A DNA stretch of 5,909 nucleotides from Chloroflexota bacterium. GTDB lineage: Bacteria > Chloroflexota > Dehalococcoidia > Dehalococcoidales > JAUYDJ01. The DNA lies in NCBI GenBank assembly GCA_030690025.1, contig JAUYDJ010000092.1:1-5909 (forward strand). The letters are read 5' to 3'. The position numbers and the translations under genes were made by a program. Shown here in pieces: positions 1-4,731 of this stretch (position 1 is the stretch's first letter; each line of letters opens with the position of its first letter). Under the pieces are notes generated by a model. That model made no database searches and was not told the DNA's origin. It saw only the letters and a program-made list of their open reading frames with translations.

Positions 1-1
1 C

Positions 2-268
2 CTGCCGCGCAGCTCGCCGGGACTGCAGATGCTGCAGCGCCTCCGTGATGAGGCGCACCGCTTTGCCCTCGGCTACCACCTGAAAACCCGGCAGCGGGAA
101 ATGTTCATTTCCGCGCTGGATATACCGGGCATCGGGCCGAAACGCAAGCGCGCCCTGCTCAAGCGGTTCGGCTCCGTCCAGGGGGTCAAAGAGGCCTCCG
201 CAGATGACATCGCCGCCGTGAAGGGGATTACGCCCAAGCTCGCCCGGAAGGTAAAGGAAAGCTTATAG
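2..268 (+). CDS. uvrC: UvrABC system protein C, C-terminal part (5' end outside window)
   Basis: This is the C-terminal 88 residues of the excinuclease subnuit UvrC, which with UvrB incises DNA on both sides of bulky lesions in nucleotide excision repair. The reading frame is open from base 2, so the first methionine seen inside (base 29) is not the start. The line [20 protein letters not shown] followed by FA.GYH matches the end of the UvrC RNase H-like nuclease domain. It is followed by the tandem helix-hairpin-helix tail: [18 protein letters not shown] and then a second hairpin around [14 protein letters not shown], which binds DNA and is needed for the 5' incision. The stop codon TAG at 266-268 directly abuts the ATG of the GTPase gene, so the two are almost certainly co-transcribed and possibly translationally coupled. 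The nuclease N-terminal (GIY-YIG) and UvrB-binding domains lie upstream of the window. Identification is secure from the motif pattern. Confidence 0.95.
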   Translation: MPRSSPGLQMLQRLRDEAHRFALGYHLKTRQREMFISALDIPGIGPKRKRALLKRFGSVQGVKEASADDIAAVKGITPKLARKVKESL

Positions 269-1246
269 ATGCCAGCTAATCTGCCGCCGCAATACTACGA
301 GGCCGAAAAAAACCTGAGGACGGCCAAGAACGCCACCGAGAAGATACTGGTGCTCGAAGAGCTGCTGGGCATCATGCCCAAGCACAAGGGCACCGACCAC
401 CTCCGCGCCGAGCTGAGGACCCGCATCGCCAAGCTGACACAGCAGGAGGACAAGAAGGCCGGCACCCACCGCGCCTCGATGGTCATCGATAAAGAGGGTG
501 CGGCGCAGGTGGCGGTGGTCGGCCTGCCCAACGCGGGAAAGTCGCAGCTGGTAGGCGCAATCACCAACGCCTCGCCGCTCGTCGCCGACTACCCCTTCAC
601 CACCCACAGCGCCACGCCGGGCATGATGGAGTTCGAGAATATCAAGATACAGCTTATCGATACCCCGCCCCTGGTGCCCCAGGCCATCGAGTTCTGGCTA
701 GTGCACCTGCTGCGCGCCGCCGATGCCCTGCTGGTGTTGCTCGACTTGAACGATGCGCCGCTCGACCAGATGGAGGCCGTTATGGCCCAACTGGAGAAGA
801 TGAGAATAGCCATCACCAAACCCCGGCCGGACATCGCCGAGCTGATTATCGCCCAGCCGAAGGCACTCATCGTCGGCAACAAGCTCGACCTGCCCAATGC
901 CCGCCACAATCTCGAGTCGTTACAGGCGAAGTACGGCGACCAACTGCCGGTGGTGGGAATTTCGGCCAAAGACCGGACCGGCCTTGAGGACATGAAGCTG
1001 AAACTCTTCCAGGTGCTCGATATTATCCGCGTCTACACCAAGACCCCCGGGCAGAAGGCCGACTTCAACGACACCATCATCCTCAAGAAGGGCAGCACCC
1101 TGGAGGATGGCGCCGCCCAGGTGCATAAGGACTTTGCGGCCAGGTTGAAGTACGCCCGCATCTGGGGCTCCGGCAAACACGACGGCGTGATGGCTAAACG
1201 CGACCACGTCCTCCAGGACGGCGACGTGATTGAGCTGCATTTGTAG
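269..1246 (+). CDS. DRG-like GTPase with C-terminal TGS domain
   Basis: A 325-residue P-loop GTPase resembling the bacterial relatives of DRG/Obg proteins (TRAFAC class), probably cytosolic and ribosome- or RNA-associated; the precise role is unknown. Residues 1-75 are a charged helical region like the N-terminal helices of DRG proteins. The G domain spans about 79-250: G1 GLPNAGKS (85-92), G2 threonines in PFTT (109-112), G3 DTPP (131-134), G4 NKLD (204-207), G5 SAK (232-234). A TGS domain, a ubiquitin-like fold often linked to RNA or ribosome binding, fills about 252-325 and ends in the typical LQDGDVIELH. The G3 motif lacks the usual glycine (DxxG), having proline instead. The ATG is preceded by AAGGAAA at 254-260 inside the end of uvrC and follows the uvrC stop with no gap. 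An intrinsic terminator lies 40 bp after the stop. The family call is firm; a specific gene name is not justified. Confidence 0.9.
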   Translation: MPANLPPQYYEAEKNLRTAKNATEKILVLEELLGIMPKHKGTDHLRAELRTRIAKLTQQEDKKAGTHRASMVIDKEGAAQVAVVGLPNAGKSQLVGAITNASPLVADYPFTTHSATPGMMEFENIKIQLIDTPPLVPQAIEFWLVHLLRAADALLVLLDLNDAPLDQMEAVMAQLEKMRIAITKPRPDIAELIIAQPKALIVGNKLDLPNARHNLESLQAKYGDQLPVVGISAKDRTGLEDMKLKLFQVLDIIRVYTKTPGQKADFNDTIILKKGSTLEDGAAQVHKDFAARLKYARIWGSGKHDGVMAKRDHVLQDGDVIELHL

Positions 1247-1273
1247 AGGTTCAAATCCAACGCGAGCTACCAA
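1247..1273 (+). repeat. tRNA 3'-end-like sequence, copy 1 (candidate attachment-site remnant)
   Basis: Immediately after the GTPase stop codon comes AGGTTCAAATCCAAC, four variable bases, then GCTACCAA. It reads like a tRNA from the end of the T stem (GG), through the T loop TTCAAAT and CC, to an acceptor strand ending A-CCA at 1272. The matching 5' half (acceptor AGCTCGC, D arm, anticodon arm) is not upstream, where the sequence is GTPase coding, and only the two G-C pairs of the T stem can form. It is therefore a fragment, not a tRNA gene. A second copy at 2082-2108 matches 24 of 27 bases. Such partial copies are what site-specific integration into tRNA genes leaves behind, but no integrase is present here, so that origin is inference. 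Confidence 0.6.
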
Positions 1274-1285
1274 TGAAAAACAGAG

Positions 1286-1315
1286 GCACAGCTAAAAGGC
1301 TGTGCTTTTTATTTT
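1286..1315 (+). terminator. Rho-independent terminator of the uvrC-GTPase unit
   Basis: A perfect 7-bp stem GCACAGC (1286-1292) / GCTGTGC (1299-1305) with a 6-base loop TAAAAG is followed directly by TTTTTATTTT (1306-1315). An A-rich stretch precedes the stem and could extend pairing with the T run. It lies 40 bp after the GTPase stop and 14 bp after the tRNA-like CCA, so it could originally have served either that operon or a tRNA gene. Confidence 0.9.
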
Positions 1316-1489
1316 GGGTAAATTGAATCTTGCAATTCATTTCGCCTTATCCTGACTGAGACCGATAAGGGTTAACACCCAGGTAATTTATTAGTCCCCA
1401 TGCTTGCTCAAGCCTACCCTAAGTCGTAACATCAAGCATACTCATAAAGACTGAATGGAAACTGAGTCGCCATTAGAGGAATCCCATAA
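1316..1489. other. Intergenic leader upstream of the CBS gene, with a small hairpin
   Basis: This AT-richer stretch contains one clear inverted repeat, CCTTATC (1345-1351) / GATAAGG (1364-1370), with a 12-base loop and no following T run, so it is not a terminator. I see no convincing sigma-70 promoter; the best candidate, TTGCTC with TAACAT 17 bp later near 1404-1432, is weak at both boxes. No open frame of note is present. Confidence 0.4.
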
Positions 1490-1495
1490 AGGAGG
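1490..1495 (+). promoter_or_regulatory. Strong Shine-Dalgarno site of the CBS gene
   Basis: AGGAGG lies 5 bases before the ATG at 1501. This near-consensus site fixes the start codon and suggests efficient translation. Confidence 0.85.
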
Positions 1496-1500
1496 GCAAA

Positions 1501-1917
1501 ATGTCAATCGAAGTAGTGGAAAAGGTCAAGTCCCTAAAGGTGTCAGATGTAATGCACAAAGATGTGGTTACCATTGATGGTAGTGCTACCGTTAGCGAAG
1601 CGGTTGCGCTGATGCGGAAACGACGCGTTTCCAGTTTATTGGTAAACCGACGTACTCACGATGATGCTTGGGGCATGTTAGTCCGGAAAGATGTCGTCAG
1701 CAAAGTCATTGACCCAAGTAAGGACCCAGACAAAGTAAAGGTTTTCGAGATTATGACGAAACCAGTTGTCATGGTGTCCCCCAGTTTGGCCCTGAAATAC
1801 TGCGCCCGGCTGATGAATCAGGCTGGCATCAGAAGAGCACCAGTCTTTGATGGCAAGAATGTAGTTGGCATCATTAGCAACTCTGACATTTTCAATGCAC
1901 TGCCAGTAAAAGCCTAA
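1501..1917 (+). CDS. Stand-alone protein with two CBS domains
   Basis: A 138-residue soluble protein consisting of a CBS pair (Bateman module) and nothing else. CBS1 is about residues 13-70, starting VSDVMHKDVVTID and containing SEAVALMRKRRVSSLLV. CBS2 is about 80-135, with VFEIMTKPVVMVSP and RRAPVFDGKNVVGIISNSDI. CBS pairs typically bind adenosine nucleotides such as AMP, ATP or SAM and regulate a partner; small proteins of this build usually act in trans, and the partner cannot be inferred here. Both domains retain the hydrophobic strand followed by (I/V)xxxDI/DV pattern of intact modules, so the gene looks functional. It sits alone, transcribed away from the uvrC unit and towards the convergent toxin-antitoxin operon, between the two tRNA-end-like repeats. 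Its codons are visibly less GC-rich than those of uvrC and the GTPase, consistent with acquisition or a relaxed accessory setting. Confidence 0.9.
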   Translation: MSIEVVEKVKSLKVSDVMHKDVVTIDGSATVSEAVALMRKRRVSSLLVNRRTHDDAWGMLVRKDVVSKVIDPSKDPDKVKVFEIMTKPVVMVSPSLALKYCARLMNQAGIRRAPVFDGKNVVGIISNSDIFNALPVKA

Positions 1918-2081
1918 CATTCGGTGAAAATCACGTTTCTCGATAGAGAAGATTAACCGAACTTTCGCTGAAATTAAGGATAGCCTAACACGCGGAATAG
2001 GTTGGCCTGTCGATATTCGGCGTGGGACTCGGATTGAGGAGAACAATTAAGGAAGCCTTAGTTTCCTAGACTTATAACCCT
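1918..2081. other. Intergenic stretch between the CBS gene and tRNA-like repeat 2
   Basis: No gene, promoter or terminator is convincing here. A short inverted repeat AGGAA/TTCCT around 2050-2066 and a CCTAG/CTAGG pair at about 2065-2084 precede the tRNA-like copy. Neither forms a proper D or anticodon arm, so a full tRNA ending at 2107 is not supported. Confidence 0.35.
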
Positions 2082-2108
2082 AGGTTCAAATCCAACCCCC
2101 GCTACCAA
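2082..2108 (+). repeat. tRNA 3'-end-like sequence, copy 2 (candidate attachment-site remnant)
   Basis: AGGTTCAAATCCAAC, then CCCC, then GCTACCAA, matching copy 1 (1247-1273) at 24 of 27 bases in the same orientation. The T loop (TTCAAAT), flanking CC and the acceptor strand CCCCGCT-A-CCA (ending 2107) are tRNA-like. The required 5' acceptor strand AGCGGGG and the D arm are absent in the preceding 100 bases. The differences between copies fall in the acceptor stem, as if they derive from two different tRNAs or have drifted. This copy marks the right boundary of the 835-bp segment with the CBS gene. Confidence 0.6.
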
Positions 2109-2135
2109 ATCTGAAGCTCAAATATCGGTCAGTTT

Positions 2136-2459
2136 TCAGTGAATATCCAGTTGAATTTTAATGGCTTCCTCTATCTTGTGCATATCTTTTTGAGAGAGAG
2201 TGCCGGAACAGCGAAAAAGTCGTTGCTTGCTCACAGTTGCCAGTTGGTCTGCCATAGCTTTACTTTCTTTGCCCTCAAAAACCACTACTGCTTCGCTGGG
2301 ATAGAGCCGGTCCGTCTTGCTGGTGAGAGGGACAACCTGAACTCGATTAAGAAATCTGTTCGATGCATCATTACTGATGACCACGACAGGTCGCCTTTTC
2401 TGGATTTCTCCGCCGATGGAGGGGTCAAAGTTAACCCACCACACTTCACCCCGTTTCAC
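2136..2459 (-). CDS. PemK/MazF-type toxin of a type II toxin-antitoxin pair
   Basis: A 107-residue protein of normal length for the PemK/MazF/CcdB-fold endoribonucleases, which arrest growth by cutting RNA at short sequences. The N-terminal signature GEVWWVNFDPSIGGEIQKRR followed by PVVVISND (residues 4-31) is diagnostic. The second conserved strand is VQVVPLTSK (40-48), and the C-terminal AMADQLATVSKQRLF (68-82) corresponds to the family's conserved DQ.RTVDK.RL block, with the usual Arg replaced by Ala. The arginine (R22/R23) and the PLTS threonine correspond to residues implicated in catalysis in MazF. The start is GTG at 2459-2457, inside the antitoxin gene (14-nt overlap), with AAGGA about 10 bases upstream. 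The pair should be translated from one mRNA. Intact, so probably active; target RNA unknown. Confidence 0.92.
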   Translation of the reverse strand: MKRGEVWWVNFDPSIGGEIQKRRPVVVISNDASNRFLNRVQVVPLTSKTDRLYPSEAVVVFEGKESKAMADQLATVSKQRLFRCSGTLSQKDMHKIEEAIKIQLDIH

Positions 2460-2676
2460 AGGCTACGTCCTTGAAAGTAATCTCCGCCCACTCCAGGGCT
2501 TCCTTTTCCCTCATCTTGTCTCTCGCCATCTCCGCATAGGCTGATTCCATGTTGGGGTGAACAACATGAGGCCTGACTAATTCCTCAATGAACTTGCTTA
2601 TTTTTCGGGGCCCTATGTTCTTCCGCAATCCCTCGTAGACCTCTTCATCAATTGTCACGGTCAGTTTCTTACGCAT
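2446..2676 (-). CDS. Ribbon-helix-helix antitoxin paired with the PemK/MazF-type toxin
   Basis: A 76-residue protein starting MRKKLTVTIDEEVYEGL. The N-terminal part (2-36) is a ribbon-helix-helix DNA-binding fold: the strand KKLTVTID, helix EEVYEGLRKN, turn and second helix KISKFIEELVRP. The acidic, helical C-terminal half (about 40-76, EMARDKMREKEALEWAE) is the probable toxin-binding arm. I place the start at the ATG 2676-2674, because AAGGAG (2688-2683) lies 6 bases before it and the promoter -10 box lies just upstream. A 14-codon-longer reading from 2718 would put its start inside the promoter spacer and cannot be transcribed from that promoter. Antitoxins of this type neutralise the toxin and repress their own operon. 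The gene overlaps the toxin gene by 14 nt. Confidence 0.9.
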   Translation of the reverse strand: MRKKLTVTIDEEVYEGLRKNIGPRKISKFIEELVRPHVVHPNMESAYAEMARDKMREKEALEWAEITFKDVACETG

Positions 2677-2682
2677 AATACT

Positions 2683-2688
2683 CTCCTT
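2683..2688 (-). promoter_or_regulatory. Shine-Dalgarno site deciding the antitoxin start
   Basis: AAGGAG on the minus strand, 6 bases before ATG 2676. With transcription expected to begin near 2691, the mRNA leader is only about 15 nt and consists of little more than this site. Confidence 0.85.
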
Positions 2689-2710
2689 TATACGTGTATT
2701 ATACGTGTAT
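2689..2710. promoter_or_regulatory. Two tandem 11-bp operator-like boxes at the toxin-antitoxin promoter
   Basis: TATACGTGTAT occurs twice without a gap (2689-2699 and 2700-2710). Each unit contains ATAC-GT-GTAT, an inverted repeat with a 2-bp centre, so the site offers dyad symmetry as well as tandem repetition, as ribbon-helix-helix dimers bind. The boxes cover the -10 hexamer, the spacer end and the expected transcription start. Binding by the antitoxin or toxin-antitoxin complex would block RNA polymerase; this is inference from position and family. Confidence 0.75.
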
Positions 2711-2726
2711 CCCTTCAATGTGTCAA
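2698..2726 (-). promoter_or_regulatory. Consensus sigma-70 promoter of the toxin-antitoxin operon
   Basis: On the minus strand TTGACA (2726-2721) and TATAAT (2703-2698) are both perfect hexamers separated by exactly 17 bp. Transcription should start about 2691, just before the antitoxin ribosome binding site. A promoter this strong normally needs tight repression, which the overlapping tandem boxes would supply. Confidence 0.88.
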
Positions 2727-2781
2727 CCCTAGTACCTAATTACATAAGTCAGCGTAATGATGTCGTTGCCGGCTAGACCAC

Positions 2782-2831
2782 TCGCTACGCTCAGGATGAC
2801 AGTTGAATTTGCGTCATTCTGAGTGTAGCGA
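2782..2831. repeat. 50-bp inverted-repeat element (REP/MITE-like)
   Basis: Two 19-base arms (2782-2800 and 2813-2831) pair with only two mismatches, both G.T, around a 12-base loop. The arm sequence CGCTACGCTCAGGATGAC and its partner GTCATTCTGAGTGTAGCG resemble a motif I recognise as widely dispersed between genes of many bacteria, including Chloroflexota. There is no T run, so it is not a typical intrinsic terminator. It lies between the toxin-antitoxin promoter and the broken transposase, a usual position for non-coding palindromic repeats. Copy number cannot be judged from one window. Confidence 0.7.
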
Positions 2832-2862
2832 AGAATCTCGATCATTGCGCGAACTTTTGCCA

Positions 2863-3383
2863 CTAAGCACTAGTTTCTCTTACCAGTAACACACCAGTTA
2901 GACCGTTGATAGTGATTTTGTTTGATCTGGGCAATCTACCCTTTGCCTTGAGGTCACGAATGATTCTCCCGATAGTGGACTCTGATACCGGTCTCACTCC
3001 CGCTTGAATACAGGCCGCACTGAGAGCCGGAGTAATAGTAGTCTTGTCCGCTCCGGGGTGAACAGAGCGGTATTCCACAATAAAGTTCTCAAAAAAAGGA
3101 TGGACTATCCTCTTTCTTTTGCGTAAGGGAGTCTTATCTCCTGGGGCCAAGGCAAACAGCTCACCGCCTGCTTTCTTAAGCTTCTGTTTCCAGAGGTAAA
3201 TTGTGGAACGACTCTTGCCATAAGCTCTCTTCGTAGCCTCTTCTCCATAGTCCTCAAAGAACTTGATTATCTCCACTCTCTTCTGAATGCTCTCTCGTTG
3301 GGGTGGCCGAGGATGTTGTTGATGTATTGCATGAAACGACTATAGCCGCTTCGGTAATAACTTTCCACATATATCAGCTTCAT
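2863..3383 (-). pseudogene. Broken transposase: N-terminal part, frameshifted and 3'-truncated
   Basis: This is the start of an integrase-core (DDE) transposase gene. Translation begins at ATG 3383-3381 (MKLIYVESYY...YINNILGHPNERA), with GGGGAG 5 bases upstream. After GHPNERA, one base is missing near 3289-3290, and the match continues in the next frame as IQKRVEIIKFFEDYGEEATK. The original frame ends at a TAA at 3269-3267. The second frame encodes a helix-turn-helix (EEATKRAYGKSRSTIYLWKQ), a basic linker (TPLRKRKR) and a second DNA-binding region (SESTIGRIIRDLKAKGRLP). It stops at 2865-2863 after LLVRE, just before where the catalytic DDE domain should begin. A GTG at 3276 could still start a 137-residue DNA-binding fragment. 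The general type is clear to me; the IS family (IS481-like or related) is uncertain, and no terminal inverted repeats were identified. Confidence 0.75.
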
Positions 3384-3385
3384 CC

Positions 3386-3416
3386 GGACTCCCCTTTTTC
3401 ACCCCCTGGGGAGTCC
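3386..3416 (-). promoter_or_regulatory. Hairpin covering the ribosome binding site of the transposase remnant
   Basis: GGACTCCCC and GGGGAGTCC form a perfect 9-bp stem with a 13-base loop. On the minus strand the second arm (3394-3386) contains the Shine-Dalgarno site GGGGAG, ending just 2 bases before the ATG. An mRNA reading in from outside would fold and hide the start, a device known from IS10 and IS50 to prevent transposase synthesis from external transcription. The same role here is inference. Confidence 0.65.
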
Positions 3417-3446
3417 AATATGTTTCTGAACTTTTGCAAGTGGCAG

Positions 3447-3478
3447 AAAAAGAGGGGGCTCTCAGCCCCCCTCTTTTT
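3447..3478 (-). terminator. Intrinsic terminator of the macAB-like operon
   Basis: Read on the minus strand, a long stem (GGGGGCT/AGCCCCC core at 3454-3460 and 3464-3470) with a 3-base loop is extended by A/T-rich pairs through one bulged base (3471). A T run follows on the minus side. Because both sides carry A/T runs, it could work in either direction. It lies about 20 bp after the permease stop and shields the transposase remnant from operon read-through. Confidence 0.88.
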
Positions 3479-3498
3479 AGCTGATTTTGCTGTAAAAA

Positions 3499-4731
3499 CT
3501 ACTCAGAGCGCAGGGCTTCAATGGGATTGAGGCGTGAGGCCTGCCAGGCCGGGTAGAACCCGAAGAAAAGGCCGATAGCCACTGATACCGAGGCCGCCAG
3601 CAGGACAATGTCCGGTGAGACGAGCGTGGTAATCGCCCCTGAACGCGTTACCAGTGTGGCCGCGCCCCAGCCCAGACCAATGCCGATGACGCCGCCGCTA
3701 AAGGTGAGGAAGGCTGCCTCGATGAGGAACTGTCCCCAGATATCCCGCTCCCGTGCGCCCAGCGCCTTGCGGATGCCAATCTCCCGCGTCCGTTCCACAA
3801 CCGAGACCAGCATGATATTCATTACCCCGATGCCGCCCACCAGCAGTGAAATGGCGGCAATTGCGCCCAGCAACAGCGTCATGCTGTTCATGGCCTCGGC
3901 AAGGGTACTGGTCAACTGGTCCTGGGAGCTTACGGTAAAGTCGTTATCAGCGCCGGCGGCGATGTTGTGGCGCTGCTGCAGCAGGCTGGTAATTTCATTG
4001 GTCACCAGGGTAGTATACTGTGCATCAGTGCTCTGGATAATAATAGAACTGACCACGTGTCCCCCGCTGGCCGTCCGCGGCTGGGCAAAAGCCTGCTGCA
4101 TTGCGGTCAATGGAATCAGGATAGCGTCGTCGGTAGAGCCCATTATGGTGGCGCCTTTGCTCTGTAAAATGGCCATGACATAGAAGGTGGCATTGCCAAT
4201 TCGTATGGGCTGCCCCACCGGGTCATCCTGGCCGAACAGGGTATTTTTGACATTAGGCCCGAGCACGGCTACCCTCATCGCCCGGTCATACTGGAACTGG
4301 GAGATTAAATCGCCTTCGGTGGTCTGCAGATTAAGTGCCTGCTGGTAGTCCGGGGTTATGCCGGTGACCCGGGTGCGCATGTTCTGGCTGCCGGCAACTA
4401 CCTGGAGATTAGATTGGTAGTAGGGGGCTACAATACTGACACCATCAACTTGCTGGGCAATGGCGGTAGCATCCTCCATGGTTAAGGTGTTGGCTGAGCC
4501 GAAGCCCCTTACACCCCCTTGGGTGAAGAACCCCGGCTGGACAAAGATGAGGTTAGAGCCAAGGTTCTGGATTCGAGATACGATGGTGGCTTCCGTCCCT
4601 TTGCCGATGGACATCAGGGTGATTACTGCACCTACGCCGATGACCACGCCCAGGATGGTCAGGAAGCTGCGCAGCTTATGGGTAGCGACACTAACCCAGG
4701 CGGTAGCTAAAGGTTCCAACCACTTTTTCAT
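3499..4731 (-). CDS. MacB-type ABC transporter permease (FtsX family)
   Basis: A 410-residue inner-membrane permease of the MacB/FtsX superfamily, lacking a fused ATPase, which is encoded by the preceding gene. Layout: cytoplasmic amphipathic N-terminus (1-20), membrane segment 1 (about 22-43, FLTILGVVIGVGAVITLM), a large extracytoplasmic MacB_PCD domain (about 45-280), then three membrane segments (about 284-309, 335-362 and 373-395) forming the FtsX domain. Family hallmarks are VGGIGVMNIMLVSVVERTRE followed by IGIRKALGA (298-326) and the C-terminal YPAWQASRLNPIEALRSE (393-410). MacB-type permeases act by mechanotransmission, coupling ATP hydrolysis to movement of substrate in the periplasmic space rather than through a classical channel. 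The ATG (4731-4729) overlaps the ATPase stop in ATGA. Intact and full length; substrate (peptide, macrolide, lipid or other) cannot be told. Confidence 0.94.
   Translation of the reverse strand: MKKWLEPLATAWVSVATHKLRSFLTILGVVIGVGAVITLMSIGKGTEATIVSRIQNLGSNLIFVQPGFFTQGGVRGFGSANTLTMEDATAIAQQVDGVSIVAPYYQSNLQVVAGSQNMRTRVTGITPDYQQALNLQTTEGDLISQFQYDRAMRVAVLGPNVKNTLFGQDDPVGQPIRIGNATFYVMAILQSKGATIMGSTDDAILIPLTAMQQAFAQPRTASGGHVVSSIIIQSTDAQYTTLVTNEITSLLQQRHNIAAGADNDFTVSSQDQLTSTLAEAMNSMTLLLGAIAAISLLVGGIGVMNIMLVSVVERTREIGIRKALGARERDIWGQFLIEAAFLTFSGGVIGIGLGWGAATLVTRSGAITTLVSPDIVLLAASVSVAIGLFFGFYPAWQASRLNPIEALRSE

Noticed and set aside
11..244. AGCTCGC in uvrC as the 5' half of a split or permuted tRNA pairing with copy 1
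   Set aside because: It occurs twice within ordinary uvrC codons (11-17 and 238-244) with no D-arm sequence next to it; chance match.
1190..1272. A complete tRNA gene ending at the CCA at 1270-1272
   Set aside because: The preceding bases are GTPase coding sequence; the acceptor partner AGCTCGC, a D arm and a full T stem are missing.
263..1273. Several minus-strand open frames opposite the GTPase gene
   Set aside because: The plus-strand GTPase has all its G motifs and a TGS domain; the antisense frames have none.
1345..1370. Hairpin upstream of the CBS gene as a riboswitch or terminator
   Set aside because: Only 7 bp, no T run and no recognisable aptamer elements; kept only as a minor note in the intergenic entry.
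2030..2107. A complete tRNA gene ending at the CCA at 2105-2107, with CTTATAA as anticodon loop
   Set aside because: No AGCGGGG acceptor strand, no D arm, anticodon stem does not pair around that loop, and the T stem has mismatches.
2139..2474. Plus-strand open frame of 111 codons opposite the toxin
   Set aside because: Antisense to the diagnostic PemK/MazF sequence and without a ribosome binding site.
2677..2718. A 14-codon longer antitoxin starting at 2718
   Set aside because: The extra codons overlap the -10, spacer and operator of the promoter and cannot be in its transcript; the ATG at 2676 has an ideal ribosome binding site.
3608..4183. Plus-strand open frame of 191 codons
   Set aside because: Antisense to the MacB-type permease, compositionally biased, no recognisable family.
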